Shown here: positions 1 through 9,437 of the stretch, piece by piece
How the letters are laid out: each line of letters opens with the position of its first letter
How positions within the stretch are numbered: position 1 is the first letter of the stretch
Source of the DNA: Ravibacter arvi
Lineage (GTDB): Bacteria; Bacteroidota; Bacteroidia; Cytophagales; Spirosomataceae
Reading direction: 5' to 3'
Assembly (NCBI RefSeq): GCF_039540405.1
Contig: NZ_BAABEY010000018.1
Location: 1 to 64,000 of the forward strand
Length of the DNA stretch: 64,000 nt
The notes under the pieces: generated by a model
Databases searched by the model: none
What the model was told of the DNA's origin: nothing
The model's input: only the letters and a program-made list of their open reading frames with translations
Position numbers and translations under genes: made by a program

Positions 1-135
1 CTTTTTTGGGTACATTCAGATGTCACCAGATCCAGGAGTAAGCGAAGCTTATGATACGTCGGGATGACAGCCCTCTGTTCCGCTACGGTTCAGTCGGGCT
101 GACGGAACGGCCATGCTGCGCTAAATCACCCCATC

Positions 136-1269
136 CTACTCCCGTTGCTTCCACCAGGGTTTTAGCTGCAAACTTTTGTCGCTGAGGTTGGTAATATGTC
201 CTATAGCCGGCGTAAGTACCGCTACCTGGTGCTGAGTCCCCAGCGCCGATATCCGCTCCAGCGGCTCATACCAGGCATGGTTGGCCAATGAAAACTTACC
301 GGAATGTACCGGTAGTAAGGCTTTTGCCCCGAGGTCCCGGGTGGCCTGGATAACTTCTTCCGGCTGCATATGAATAAATTTCCAGCTCAGGTCATATTGC
401 CCGTTTTCCAGGATTGCCAGGTCAAACGGTCCCAACCGGCGGCCGATTTCCGCGAAATGGGTGTCGTAACCGCTGTCGCCGCCCAGGAACAGGTGCATCG
501 ACGGTGTCTTCAGGGCATAGGAAGTCCACAAGGTATTCGCAGACCAGATGCTCCGCCCCGAAAAATGGCGCGCCGGTGTTAAGATGACCCGGAAGCCGTC
601 GCCGAGGTTTACTTCGTCCCACCAGTCCTTTTCAATAATCCGGTCAGACGCGTAGCCCCAATATTCAAGATGTGCGCCTACGCCCAGGCTACAGATGACC
701 TTGCCTACCTTCTCCCGGATTTTTACAAGCGTTCCATAATCCATATGGTCATAATGATCGTGGGAAATAAACAGGTAGTCTATCTCCGGCAGTGCCTCTG
801 CCGTCGTAACGGTGGTTCCTTTAAAAGCCCGGGCGCTGCCGGGAATCGGCGATGCGCTTTCGCCGAGCACCGGGTCTACCAGGATATTTTTTCCGTCGAT
901 ATGAATCAGGTAGGTGGAATGTCCCAGCCATACCAGGCTCGGTTGATCGGCAGGAAGCCGGCCCCAGTCGATCTTTTCGGCAGGAATCGGCGCTTTGGGA
1001 ATATTGTCCTTGGATCTGTGGAACAGGAAGTCACTCAGCGCGATGCGGACAGGCCTTGTGAGCTGTGGTGTAACGTGGGTGTTGCGGAATTTTCCGTCTC
1101 GATATTGAGGAGATTGTTTAATCCGTTCCAGTCGCTCGCCGGAAGGGCGTTTTCCAAATGCCGGGTGCATGTTGTAGTAGCAGATCATTCCAATGAACAA
1201 AGCCAAAACCAGGCCTGTCCATTTGATTCCTGATGATATTTTAGTGGGGGTACCAATCGATTTTGCCAT
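136..1269 (-). CDS. Membrane-anchored MBL-fold hydrolase, NAPE-PLD/UlaG-like
   Basis: A 377-residue metallo-beta-lactamase-fold hydrolase. A single hydrophobic segment at about residues 18-32 follows a short basic N-terminus, so it is probably anchored in the inner membrane. The fold signature is clear: LVWLGHSTYLI near residue 112, the metal-binding HDHYDH at 170-175, a later GGDSGY aspartate motif and a C-terminal LLPVHSGKF histidine. This combination matches bacterial relatives of N-acyl-phosphatidylethanolamine phospholipase D and UlaG-like lactonases; the substrate cannot be read. It diverges from the AraC-type gene starting at 1394, leaving about 124 bp for shared control. Fold is confident, reaction is not. 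Confidence 0.85.
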   Translation of the reverse strand: MAKSIGTPTKISSGIKWTGLVLALFIGMICYYNMHPAFGKRPSGERLERIKQSPQYRDGKFRNTHVTPQLTRPVRIALSDFLFHRSKDNIPKAPIPAEKIDWGRLPADQPSLVWLGHSTYLIHIDGKNILVDPVLGESASPIPGSARAFKGTTVTTAEALPEIDYLFISHDHYDHMDYGTLVKIREKVGKVICSLGVGAHLEYWGYASDRIIEKDWWDEVNLGDGFRVILTPARHFSGRSIWSANTLWTSYALKTPSMHLFLGGDSGYDTHFAEIGRRLGPFDLAILENGQYDLSWKFIHMQPEEVIQATRDLGAKALLPVHSGKFSLANHAWYEPLERISALGTQHQVAVLTPAIGHITNLSDKSLQLKPWWKQRE

Positions 1270-1393
1270 TCTTATTATTCTAAACAGAAAAGCAGATTGT
1301 CCCCGAAAAAGTTTCCCGCTATCGGGATTTATTTGCTCTCCACAGAATTGTCCCGTTTTTGCTACCTTAGCTACGTATTCAACATCGGAAGTA

Positions 1394-2218
1394 ATGACTC
1401 AGGAGCGTTTGAAAGACGGGGGCATAGGCCGGCGTATCACGCCTCCGGCAAGCGAGGAGGCAGTTTTTACGCATTTTTATTACGCCCGGAACGACAGTGA
1501 TAGCCCGGTGACCAGGCACTTTATCCCGTCATTCGAAATCTTTATGGTTTTTAGTTTCGGGACACCCGTTACGCTAGCCATCCCCGATCGGGAGCCAATG
1601 ACCGGCGACCGCTGCCTGCTGATTGGCCCGGTGAGAAGAGCGTTTGCCTATACCATGCACCCCGGAAGCGAAATTCTTTCCGCCAATTTCAAACACGATG
1701 CCTATTACCGTTTCTTTGGCGAAATTAACCCGGGCGGGAATCCCGTAAACCCGGACGAGTCCTTCGAAGGCACCCCTTTCCGCAATTTATCGGACTCGCT
1801 TTCGGGGCTTCCGGGCGTGGATGAAAAAGTAGCTGGTATCCTTGCCTTTGCGCGGCCTTACCTGGCGCCCAGGGCGGCTTCCGGCGAGCGTATTGTAGCG
1901 CTGTCGGAGCTCGAGGCTCATCTGAACCCGATCAAGGTGATTTCCGGCGAGGAACAAATAAGCGAACGGGCCGTGCAGCTGCGGCACAAAAAATACCTGG
2001 GTTATACCGCCAAAGAAATTACACGCTACAAGCGTTTTCTGCAAACGCTGAAGTTCCTGGAGGGCAAAAAGCTTCCGGTAGACTGGGCCGAAACCGTGGC
2101 CTTGAACGGTTACTATGACCAAAGCCAGATGATCCGCGATTTTAAATTTTACCTCAACCTGACGCCGACCGGATACCTCGCTTCCAGAGAATCTCTCTGT
2201 TCTTCCAATGTAGATTGA
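1394..2218 (+). CDS. AraC-family transcriptional regulator with sensor-like N-terminal domain
   Basis: About 274 residues from the ATG at 1394. An upstream in-frame extension exists, but it overlaps the divergent gene and reads as non-coding, so I chose the internal start. The C-terminal 90 residues carry an AraC helix-turn-helix pattern (ISERAVQLRHKKYLGYT, then a second helix pair ending NLTPTGYL). The N-terminal half is a cupin-like domain of the DUF6597 type common in Bacteroidota AraC proteins. It probably controls the divergent hydrolase at 136-1269 or a nearby gene; its ligand is unknown. The codon-rich, GC-balanced sequence matches its neighbours. Confidence 0.8.
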   Translation: MTQERLKDGGIGRRITPPASEEAVFTHFYYARNDSDSPVTRHFIPSFEIFMVFSFGTPVTLAIPDREPMTGDRCLLIGPVRRAFAYTMHPGSEILSANFKHDAYYRFFGEINPGGNPVNPDESFEGTPFRNLSDSLSGLPGVDEKVAGILAFARPYLAPRAASGERIVALSELEAHLNPIKVISGEEQISERAVQLRHKKYLGYTAKEITRYKRFLQTLKFLEGKKLPVDWAETVALNGYYDQSQMIRDFKFYLNLTPTGYLASRESLCSSNVD

Positions 2219-2284
2219 CCGTTTCGTTTTCTTACAATGGATTGAGCGACAGGAAGGGTAGTTTTGCAGAGTAAAAGGGAGGTC

Positions 2285-2355
2285 GGAAATCAGAAATCGG
2301 AAATCGGCCCGCCACTTTCGTCACGGCAGATTCCAATTTCCGATTTCTGATTTCC
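2285..2355. repeat. Long perfect hairpin of TTTCCGATTTC-type repeats
   Basis: Two perfectly complementary 20-base arms (2285-2304 and 2336-2355) are separated by a 31-base loop. Each arm is built from short GAAATC/GATTTC units, and a further slipped unit follows to 2370. It lies in the 173-bp gap before the epimerase gene at 2392, so it would form a strong stem in the 5' leader. Related units occur at 13577-13660 in the susC-susD gap. Confidence 0.8.
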
Positions 2356-2391
2356 AATTTCCGATTTCCATCCCCAACAAAAGTTTAAAAA

Positions 2392-3339
2392 ATGGCACTA
2401 CATACTTTATTAGGCGGCAATGGTACCATTGCCCAGGCGCTTTACCCTTTGTTGCTGGAAAGCGGTGCGCGGGTCAGATTGGTTTCGCGGAGCAGCCCGT
2501 CGGTACCAGGTGCGGAATCGGTAGCGGCCGACATGCTGGATCGTGAGGCCGTTATGAAGGCAGTGGCAGGATCAGACGTCGTATATCTCCTCGTAGGAAT
2601 TGCTTATGATGCCCGTGTCTGGAAACGGGATTGGCCGGTCATCATGCAGAACGTGGTAGATGCCTGTAAGGCGTCCCGGGCCAGGTTGATGTTCTTTGAC
2701 AATGCATATATGTACGGCAAACAGGACGGTGTAATCACCGAAGAAACACCCTACCGGCCGGTGAGCAAAAAAGGAGAGATCCGGGCGGGCGTAGCCAGGA
2801 TGCTGGAGCGGGAAATGCAGACCGGCGGCCTCCAGGCGGCCATTGTGAGGGCCGTTGATTTTTACGGGCCGGGCGTGACCGACAAGAGCGCGCCGGGTAT
2901 TTTTGTGTTTGCCAACCTGGTAAAAGGACGGCGTGCCATGTGGCCGGTCAATGCGGACGTACCCCGTTCGTTCAACTATGTTCCGGATGCCGCAAAAGCG
3001 ATGGTCCTGCTGGCAAACGATAGCCGGACCTGGGGCGAAACCTGGCATCTGCCGTCTGTACTGCCTGCGCCTGCAGGCCGTGAGTTTGTACGGATTGCTG
3101 CCGGGAGCCTGGGTACGGCGGGGAAGGTTACTGTGCTTCCCAAGTGGCTCCTGAAGGCTGCCGGATGGTTTGTCCCCTTCATGCGCGAAGCCTATGAAAT
3201 GCTTTACCAGGATGAGTTCGCTTTCCGGTTCAGCTCGGAAAAATTTGAAAAAGCCTTTCAATTTGTACCGGTTTCATTTGAAGAGGGGATACGGGAAACC
3301 GCCCGATGGTTCATGAAAGAAAAGGGCAACCCGGGGTGA
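2392..3339 (+). CDS. NAD(P)-dependent epimerase/dehydratase-like SDR
   Basis: A 315-residue extended short-chain dehydrogenase/reductase. The N-terminal Rossmann motif LGGNGTIAQ (about residues 7-15), the acidic patch VAADMLDREAV, the DVVYLL strand and a NAYMYGK motif near the expected catalytic Tyr/Lys all fit NAD-dependent epimerase/dehydratase-type proteins. The C-terminal half has the usual substrate-binding insert. The neighbours are not a sugar-nucleotide pathway, so the substrate is unknown. The start is ATG directly after a long hairpin element, which may influence its expression. Confidence 0.8.
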   Translation: MALHTLLGGNGTIAQALYPLLLESGARVRLVSRSSPSVPGAESVAADMLDREAVMKAVAGSDVVYLLVGIAYDARVWKRDWPVIMQNVVDACKASRARLMFFDNAYMYGKQDGVITEETPYRPVSKKGEIRAGVARMLEREMQTGGLQAAIVRAVDFYGPGVTDKSAPGIFVFANLVKGRRAMWPVNADVPRSFNYVPDAAKAMVLLANDSRTWGETWHLPSVLPAPAGREFVRIAAGSLGTAGKVTVLPKWLLKAAGWFVPFMREAYEMLYQDEFAFRFSSEKFEKAFQFVPVSFEEGIRETARWFMKEKGNPG

Positions 3340-3389
3340 CGCTTGCCGCCATTTCCTTATCTTAGGAGCAGCGCTTAAAAGAGAACCCT

Positions 3390-4418
3390 ATGCTGACGTT
3401 TACAAATAGTGGCTTTTATTGCGAGCCGGGAAGGTTTTACATCGACCCGTGGCGGCCGGTTGATCGGGCAGTCATTACCCACGGGCACGGCGACCACGCC
3501 AGGCCGGGAATGGGCAGCTACCTTTGCCACACCCATACCGTGCCGGTTCTCCGCAGCCGTTTGGGGGAGGATATACAGGTCGAAGGCGTTCCGTACGGCC
3601 GGCTTTTGTCGGTGAACGGCGTGAAAGTTTCGCTTCATCCTGCCGGCCATATCGTGGGTTCTGCGCAGGTCAGGATGGAATACCGCGGAAAGGTGGTGGT
3701 GATTTCAGGAGACTACAAAACGCAGGACGACGGCCTGAGCACGCCATTGGAAATAATTCGCTGCCACGAATTTGTAACCGAAAGTACATTCGGGCTCCCG
3801 ATTTACAATTGGACGCCGGTAGCAACCCAGAACGAGGCTTTGAGAAGCTGGGTGGCAGGGAACCAGGCCGCCGGTAAAACATCGGTACTGGTCGGTTATT
3901 CGCTAGGCAAAGCGCAGCGGATCATGAAGGCGCTGGAAAGCATGGCGCCGCTGCATGTGCACGCAAGCATCGGGCGCCTGAACCAGGCCTATGAAAGTGC
4001 CGGTGTAACGCTCCCTGAGTATAAGGTAATTAATTTTTATGAAGACGTCCGGCATTTAAACGGTGCAGTGGTCATTGTTCCGCCTTCACTGCTTCACAGC
4101 AACCTGTTGCAGAAAATCCCGAACCGCGCGGAGGCGCTCTGTTCAGGCTGGATGCAGGTACGCGGTGCGCGCAGGTGGCGCAGCGCAGACGCCGGGTTTG
4201 CCATAAGCGACCACGCCGACTGGAACGGCCTGCTGCAGACCATAACCGCGACGGAAGCGGAAAAGGTATATGTGACACACGGCCAGACGGCGGTTTTCGC
4301 CAGGTACCTGAATGAAGCCGGCATCCCGGCCGGCGAAGTAAAAACAGAATTCGGGGATGAGGAAGGGCCGGAATCGATCCCGGCCGGGACTTCCCCCGAT
4401 AAAATGGGAGACGCGTGA
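3390..4418 (+). CDS. Ligase-associated DNA exonuclease (MBL/beta-CASP-like)
   Basis: A 342-residue MBL-fold nuclease. HGHGDH at residues 31-36 is the zinc-binding HxHxDH signature, followed by HPAGHIVGSAQV and ISGDYKTQDD, which match SNM1/mRNA 3'-processing-type nucleases. This is the family annotated as ligase-associated DNA exonuclease, encoded beside bacterial ATP-dependent ligases and thought to act in DNA repair. The stop overlaps the GTG start of the ligase gene by four bases (GTGA at 4415-4418), so the two are translationally coupled. Family identity is confident; activity here is inferred. Confidence 0.92.
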   Translation: MLTFTNSGFYCEPGRFYIDPWRPVDRAVITHGHGDHARPGMGSYLCHTHTVPVLRSRLGEDIQVEGVPYGRLLSVNGVKVSLHPAGHIVGSAQVRMEYRGKVVVISGDYKTQDDGLSTPLEIIRCHEFVTESTFGLPIYNWTPVATQNEALRSWVAGNQAAGKTSVLVGYSLGKAQRIMKALESMAPLHVHASIGRLNQAYESAGVTLPEYKVINFYEDVRHLNGAVVIVPPSLLHSNLLQKIPNRAEALCSGWMQVRGARRWRSADAGFAISDHADWNGLLQTITATEAEKVYVTHGQTAVFARYLNEAGIPAGEVKTEFGDEEGPESIPAGTSPDKMGDA

Positions 4419-5995
4419 GAGCTTTCGGAACATTGATCAGCCGGTTGGACAGCACCAACAAAACCAGCCTCAAGCTGGAAGCTGTGGACCAGTTTCTAAG
4501 GGAGGCTCCGGACGAAGACAAACTATGGCTGCTGGCGCTGTTTACCGGGAAAAGGCCACGCCGGAAAGTGAGTACAACCCTCCTGAAGGATTGGGTAATG
4601 GAGCAGACGGGTATCCCTGAGTGGCTGTTCCGGGAAAGCTACGCGGCGGTCGGCGACCTCGCAGAAACCATTTCCCTGCTGCTCCCCGAACCCGACCGGT
4701 ACGACGACCGGAGTCTCAGCGAGTGGATGGAGGAAATTCTCGTAGTGGGAGAGAAGCCGGATGCGGAAAAAAAAGAGTTTGTTTTGCGGGCCTGGCACAT
4801 GCTTCCCCACCAGGAGCGTTTCATCTTCAATAAATTACTGGGCGGGAGCTTTCGGGTAGGACTGTCGTCCGCCGGGCTGATCAACGCCCTGGCCCGTCAT
4901 TATGAGCTGGACCCCAATGCTGTGGCACATGCTATCATGGGTGACTGGGGGCCGGAATCCGTTGCCTTTGAAAGCCTGGTCCGGGGGCATTATGCCAACA
5001 CCAGCCTTTCTAAACCTTACCCTTTCTGCCTGGCCTACGCTGTGGAGAAAGAAGTGGAAGAGTTAGGTGAGATAACGGACTGGCAGGCTGAATACAAATG
5101 GGACGGTATACGCGGTCAATTTATCCGGCGCGAGGGAGAGGTTTTCATCTGGTCGCGGGGTGAAGAACTGGTAACCGATCAGTTCCCGGAAATACGGGAC
5201 GCGCTTCTGAGCTGGAAGGACGATTTCGTGCTGGACGGCGAGATCCTCGTCTTTAAAGACGGCGCTGTCCAGAATTTTTCCGAATTGCAGAAACGGCTTA
5301 ACCGGAAGACCATTACCAAAAAGATCATGGACGATCTGCCGGTAGTGGTCTATGCATATGATTTGCTGGAATACCGGGGAAAAGACATCAGGGAGGAACC
5401 GATGATATGCAGGAGAAAGCGTCTGGAGGTGTTGTTTGCCGGGAATCTGACCGCACCGTTTTACCTGTCCACGGTCATTGAGCCGTCGGATTGGGAACAA
5501 TTGAAACAGTTACGCCTGGAATCGCGTGGCGTAAACAGCGAAGGCCTCATGCTCAAGCACCGGCAGTCGCCCTATCATACCGGGCGGAAAAAGGGTGATT
5601 GGTGGAAATGGAAAACCGACCCGCTGACCATTGATGCGGTTTTGGTTTATGCGCAAAAGGGTAGCGGGCGCAGGAGCGGCTACTACACGGATTACACCTT
5701 CGCCGTGCGGCAGGGCGACAACCTGGTGACGATCGCCAAAGCCTACTCGGGCCTTACCGACAAGGAAATCCAGGAAGTAAGCCGGTTTGTCAACCAGAAC
5801 GCGCTGGAAAAATTCGGCCCCGTACGGACGGTCAAGCCGGAGCTGGTTTTTGAAATCGCCTTCGAAGGAATCGGTTTCAGCAGCCGGCACAAGTCGGGCG
5901 TAGCGCTGCGTTTTCCGCGGATCCTGCGTTGGCGGAAAGACAAAAAAGCAGATGAAATCGACGATATAGAAGAGATCAAAAAGCTGATTGTCTGA
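4415..5995 (+). CDS. ATP-dependent DNA ligase, exonuclease-associated type
   Basis: A 526-residue ATP-dependent DNA ligase. It has an N-terminal DNA-binding domain (about 1-200), an adenylation domain with the nucleotidyl-transfer lysine in KWDGIR (K228), the later motifs DGEILVF and EGLMLK, then an OB-fold carrying DWWKWK. It starts with GTG overlapping the exonuclease stop, so the pair is made together. In many bacteria this ligase and exonuclease sit with an Lhr-like helicase and a PdeM-type phosphoesterase; neither is present here. The gene ends just before the convergent transporter at 6014. Confidence 0.93.
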   Translation: MRAFGTLISRLDSTNKTSLKLEAVDQFLREAPDEDKLWLLALFTGKRPRRKVSTTLLKDWVMEQTGIPEWLFRESYAAVGDLAETISLLLPEPDRYDDRSLSEWMEEILVVGEKPDAEKKEFVLRAWHMLPHQERFIFNKLLGGSFRVGLSSAGLINALARHYELDPNAVAHAIMGDWGPESVAFESLVRGHYANTSLSKPYPFCLAYAVEKEVEELGEITDWQAEYKWDGIRGQFIRREGEVFIWSRGEELVTDQFPEIRDALLSWKDDFVLDGEILVFKDGAVQNFSELQKRLNRKTITKKIMDDLPVVVYAYDLLEYRGKDIREEPMICRRKRLEVLFAGNLTAPFYLSTVIEPSDWEQLKQLRLESRGVNSEGLMLKHRQSPYHTGRKKGDWWKWKTDPLTIDAVLVYAQKGSGRRSGYYTDYTFAVRQGDNLVTIAKAYSGLTDKEIQEVSRFVNQNALEKFGPVRTVKPELVFEIAFEGIGFSSRHKSGVALRFPRILRWRKDKKADEIDDIEEIKKLIV

Positions 5996-6013
5996 CGGAG
6001 TGCCTCTCCGGGC

Positions 6014-7372
6014 CTAATGCCGGTTCCAGACCTTGTCGAGCTCTTCCAGCCTGACGCCGCTGGTTTCAGGAAGCATTCGCCACGAAAACACCACGCCACT
6101 CCAGCAAATGGCCGTAAATATGAGATACATGCCTGCGGTATTGCCATAAGTATTCTCAAACCATTCGCTCATGACCGGGAAAACCTGGGCGATAGCAAAT
6201 GAAGAAGCATACAGGAAAAAGCAAACTACGCCCATCGCCTTGCCGCGAATTTTGTTGGGGAATATTTCCGAAACAATCACCCAACTAAGCGGCGCAAGGC
6301 CGAGCGTAAAGGCGCCGGTTGCCAGTAACATGGGGAACAGGATAGAAAGCGGCGGCATATCCAGGTAAAGGATCACCGCCATTGCTACATGGCCGGCGCC
6401 CATCAGGAAGAAACTGAAGTTCAACAAGCCCTTCCGGGGGTATTTCCGGATCAGCGGGAAGGCTAGTAGCGTGCAGACAAAAATGAACAGGTAGACCGGG
6501 ATGGAACTCAGGATGGCGCTGGAGCCGACGCTTATGCCGGCCTGGGCAAGAATCGTCGGCGCATACAGCAGCATCATGTTCACACCGTTAACCTGCGACA
6601 GTACCATAAGAATGGTGCCGACGATCAGGGCCCGTTTGTTGCCGCCGTTAAACAGGTCCCGGAAGCCTCCTTCTTCCTGTGCAATGGCCTGCTCGATTTC
6701 CTTGAATTCGATTTCGGCGGCCCGGCTCCCGTTAATCCTGGTCAGGATGCGCAGCGCTTCATCCAACCGCCCTTTTTCGACAAGCCAGCGGGGACTTTCC
6801 GGGATGAGCATCAGACCGACCATAAGCAGTAGCACAGGAACGCCCTGCGAGCCGAACATCCAGCGCCAATCGCCGTCGAAAGACAGGAAATAACTGACTA
6901 TGACGGCCATATTGATGCCGATTACGTTAGAAAGCTGGTTGACGTTCACCAGTCGTCCGCGCTGATCGGCCGGCGCCAGCTCGGCGATATAGATGGGCGA
7001 GGACATCATGGCCAGCCCGATCCCGATTCCTCCCAGAAAACGCCAGAAACAAAAATCCCACACGGAAACAGCCAGCGCACAGCCGATGGTGGACACCATA
7101 AAGAAGAGGGCGGCAACAAGCATGGTTTTGCGGCGGCCGATCCGGTCGGCAAACCAGAGGCCGATCAGCGGGCCCGAGATAGCGCCCAGTAGCGCGCTGC
7201 TGACCACAAACCCTTTCATGGCGGCCGTCAGGTGAAAGTGTTTTTCCAGGAAGAGGAGTGCCCCGGAAATAATGACAAGGTCGTACCCGAACAGAAAGCC
7301 GCCCACCGAGGCGACCAGCGCGATTTTGTAAACATAAAAAAGTCTGCGCTGTTTTTCCCGGTTTTCGTTCAT
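6014..7372 (-). CDS. MFS sugar porter (sugar:H+ symporter)
   Basis: A 452-residue, 12-helix major facilitator of the sugar porter family. It shows the family signatures DRIGRRK between helices 2 and 3, PESPRWLVEKGR after helix 6, and PETSG before the C-terminus. It imports a monosaccharide or sugar acid through the inner membrane. As the last gene of the nine-gene minus-strand utilisation locus, 38 bp downstream of the dehydratase, it probably carries the product released by the beta-helix enzymes into the cytoplasm. The substrate is inferred from context only. Confidence 0.9.
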   Translation of the reverse strand: MNENREKQRRLFYVYKIALVASVGGFLFGYDLVIISGALLFLEKHFHLTAAMKGFVVSSALLGAISGPLIGLWFADRIGRRKTMLVAALFFMVSTIGCALAVSVWDFCFWRFLGGIGIGLAMMSSPIYIAELAPADQRGRLVNVNQLSNVIGINMAVIVSYFLSFDGDWRWMFGSQGVPVLLLMVGLMLIPESPRWLVEKGRLDEALRILTRINGSRAAEIEFKEIEQAIAQEEGGFRDLFNGGNKRALIVGTILMVLSQVNGVNMMLLYAPTILAQAGISVGSSAILSSIPVYLFIFVCTLLAFPLIRKYPRKGLLNFSFFLMGAGHVAMAVILYLDMPPLSILFPMLLATGAFTLGLAPLSWVIVSEIFPNKIRGKAMGVVCFFLYASSFAIAQVFPVMSEWFENTYGNTAGMYLIFTAICWSGVVFSWRMLPETSGVRLEELDKVWNRH

Positions 7373-7410
7373 ATGGAAAAGGTTAGGTATCTGGTGTTTG
7401 GGTTTCCGCT

Positions 7411-8655
7411 TTACACGGAGGTCAGGCGGTAGGTGGGGTTCTCAGGGGTGAAAAGTTCCGGCAACCAGGCGGCGCCCAATCCGGCCCTTTCCGGCGCGGC
7501 AATGGCTCCGTCTACTACCTCAACAGGTGCATCGATCAGCTTCCGGTACACCACGCGCAGGTGTGCCCGGACGCTCTCCTGGAAAACAACATTCGGACAG
7601 GCAATTCCGACATGAACACCGGCCAGCAAGGTGAAAGGCCCCGTACAGTCATGCATGGTAACGGGGATGTTATAAGGAATCGCCATTTCGGTTATCCGTT
7701 TCGTTTCGGAAATACCGCCTACCCAGGTGGGGTCGATCATGACGTAATCCGCTGCCTGATGCTCCAGGATGTGGCGAAAATCTTCCCGGGTGGTAAACAT
7801 CTCGCTTACGGCAATAGGTACGCCCGCCATTTCGTGGAATTTACGAAGCTGGTCCGCGTTGTCAACCCGCAGCACGTCTTCCATCCAGAGCGGTTTGATA
7901 TCGCGCATCACTTCCGCAATGCGCATAGCAACCGGCCACTGGAAGAAACCGTGGCCGTCGAGCATAATTTCGATGTCGTAGCCCACCCGCTCCCGGATCC
8001 GGAAAAGCGGCTCCAGGGCTTTTTTGATGTCGCCCCAGGAGGCATACAGACTTCCGTTGGTCCGGTGCGCGAGCGGATCCAGCAGCCAGGTCTTCATTCC
8101 CTTGTACCCTTCCCGGATCAGCTCTTCGGCATAGTCGGCCGGCCTATGGACGCTCGACCAGTTGTCTTCCAGCGGGCCTTCGAAGCCGATGCTCCCGTGA
8201 CCGGGCCAGAAAAGCTTGTCGCGCAGGCCCGCCTTCGGGCCTGGCGCCGGAATTCCGTAGCTGGTACCGCCTGCGCTGTTGTAAGCCTGTACCGCCGGAC
8301 GGGTTTTTCCGCCCAGCAGCTGCCAGACCGGCAGGCCGCAGGATTGCCCGAGAATATCCCAGAGGCAGAGATCCAGGGCGGACAGTGCCCTTAATTCTGC
8401 CCCACGCCCGCCGAAATTGATAAAACGCTCGTAGAAAAAACGCCAGTGTCGTTCAATGGCAAGCGGGTCTTCACCCAGCAATTTCTGCGACATCCAGTCG
8501 TGGAGAATGGAGGCCACCGCTTCGGGTGCGTAGTAGGTTTCCCCGTTTCCGACAATCCCCTGGTCTGTGTGGACCCGAACCGCCAGCAGGTGCGATTCCC
8601 AAATGGTTTCGATTTTTGTAATTTTCAAGGTCTTTGTCTGTAAAGATTTTGTCAA
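7411..8655 (-). CDS. Enolase-superfamily sugar-acid dehydratase (mandelate racemase type)
   Basis: A 414-residue mandelate racemase/muconate lactonizing enzyme. The three metal-ligand positions are visible: D233 in MLDGHG, E259 in WMEDVL and E285 in SEMF. H235 and H335 (MHDCTGP) are candidate general acid/base residues, a pattern seen in ManD/RspA-like and other acid-sugar dehydratases rather than in racemases with a KxK motif; here the region reads YKGMKTW. It probably removes water from an aldonate or uronate derivative in the cytoplasm. Flanked by an SDR and a sugar porter, it fits a catabolic branch of the locus. Confidence 0.88.
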   Translation of the reverse strand: MTKSLQTKTLKITKIETIWESHLLAVRVHTDQGIVGNGETYYAPEAVASILHDWMSQKLLGEDPLAIERHWRFFYERFINFGGRGAELRALSALDLCLWDILGQSCGLPVWQLLGGKTRPAVQAYNSAGGTSYGIPAPGPKAGLRDKLFWPGHGSIGFEGPLEDNWSSVHRPADYAEELIREGYKGMKTWLLDPLAHRTNGSLYASWGDIKKALEPLFRIRERVGYDIEIMLDGHGFFQWPVAMRIAEVMRDIKPLWMEDVLRVDNADQLRKFHEMAGVPIAVSEMFTTREDFRHILEHQAADYVMIDPTWVGGISETKRITEMAIPYNIPVTMHDCTGPFTLLAGVHVGIACPNVVFQESVRAHLRVVYRKLIDAPVEVVDGAIAAPERAGLGAAWLPELFTPENPTYRLTSV

Positions 8656-8667
8656 AACAAGTTCAGG

Positions 8668-9426
8668 TTATCCCATGTACCAACCGCCGTTGACATGGAG
8701 CTCATGGCCGGTAATAAAACGGCTTTCGGGCGAAATCAGGAACCAAACGGCGTTGGCTACGTCTTCTGGCGCTGCCCGGAATTTAAGCGACTGTTTGGCC
8801 AGGATGGCTGCGTCGAGTTCCGACCGGTCGTCTTTCCAGAATTTGCGTTCCATAGCGGTAGGTATGGCGCCCGGGCTCACCGCGTTGACGCGGATTGAAT
8901 CAGGGCCAAGCTCGCGGGCAAGCGAGCGGGTCATTCCCAGCAGCGCGCCTTTGGACATGGCATAGGGTGCCCGATTTTCCCACCCGCCACTGAGAATAAT
9001 GCTCAGGATGCTGACGATCTGCCCGCCCCCGATCGCTTTCATGCCGGGCGCAACCGAACGACTCAGTATATAGGCCGATTCCGCGTTGATGCGTTGGGTA
9101 AGCAGGTATTCTTCTATTGTAGTCGTTTCCAACGGGCCCATGGTATCAATGGCCGCGTTGTTTACCAGTACCTCAAACGGTCCGTATTGTTCCGTCAGCT
9201 GAGTCGCTGTCTGGTGCAGCGACTGAAGGTCGGCCAGGTCGGCATAGACGAATACCGCCGCACTTTTTCCGTTTTCGCCGGTCAGCCCGGCCGCAAGCGC
9301 CTGACCTTCGGCGGTTGCTACGTCCATCACAAAAACCCGGTATCCTTTTTCGTGCAGGATCCTGCATACGGCAGAACCTATTCCGCCGGCGCCGCCGGTA
9401 ACCAGTGCGTTGGGGTGCTTTTTCAT
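8668..9426 (-). CDS. SDR-family sugar dehydrogenase
   Basis: A 252-residue classical short-chain dehydrogenase. The cofactor motif TGGAGGIG lies at 10-17, NNAA at 89-92, the catalytic Tyr/Lys at Y155 and K159 in YAMSK, and the C-terminal NGGWYMG closes the subunit. It most likely oxidises or reduces a monosaccharide or sugar acid released by the upstream enzymes, before or after the enolase-superfamily dehydratase encoded 12 bp downstream. The tight spacing (11 bp from the beta-helix gene) supports co-transcription. The substrate is not readable. Confidence 0.88.
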   Translation of the reverse strand: MKKHPNALVTGGAGGIGSAVCRILHEKGYRVFVMDVATAEGQALAAGLTGENGKSAAVFVYADLADLQSLHQTATQLTEQYGPFEVLVNNAAIDTMGPLETTTIEEYLLTQRINAESAYILSRSVAPGMKAIGGGQIVSILSIILSGGWENRAPYAMSKGALLGMTRSLARELGPDSIRVNAVSPGAIPTAMERKFWKDDRSELDAAILAKQSLKFRAAPEDVANAVWFLISPESRFITGHELHVNGGWYMG

Positions 9427-9437
9427 GGCCGGGAAAC

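Noticed and set aside
1..135. Possible gene end or repeat fragment at the left edge
   Set aside because: Contains a GTCGGGATGACAG stretch like the ends of the composite repeat, but too short and cut by the window to assign.
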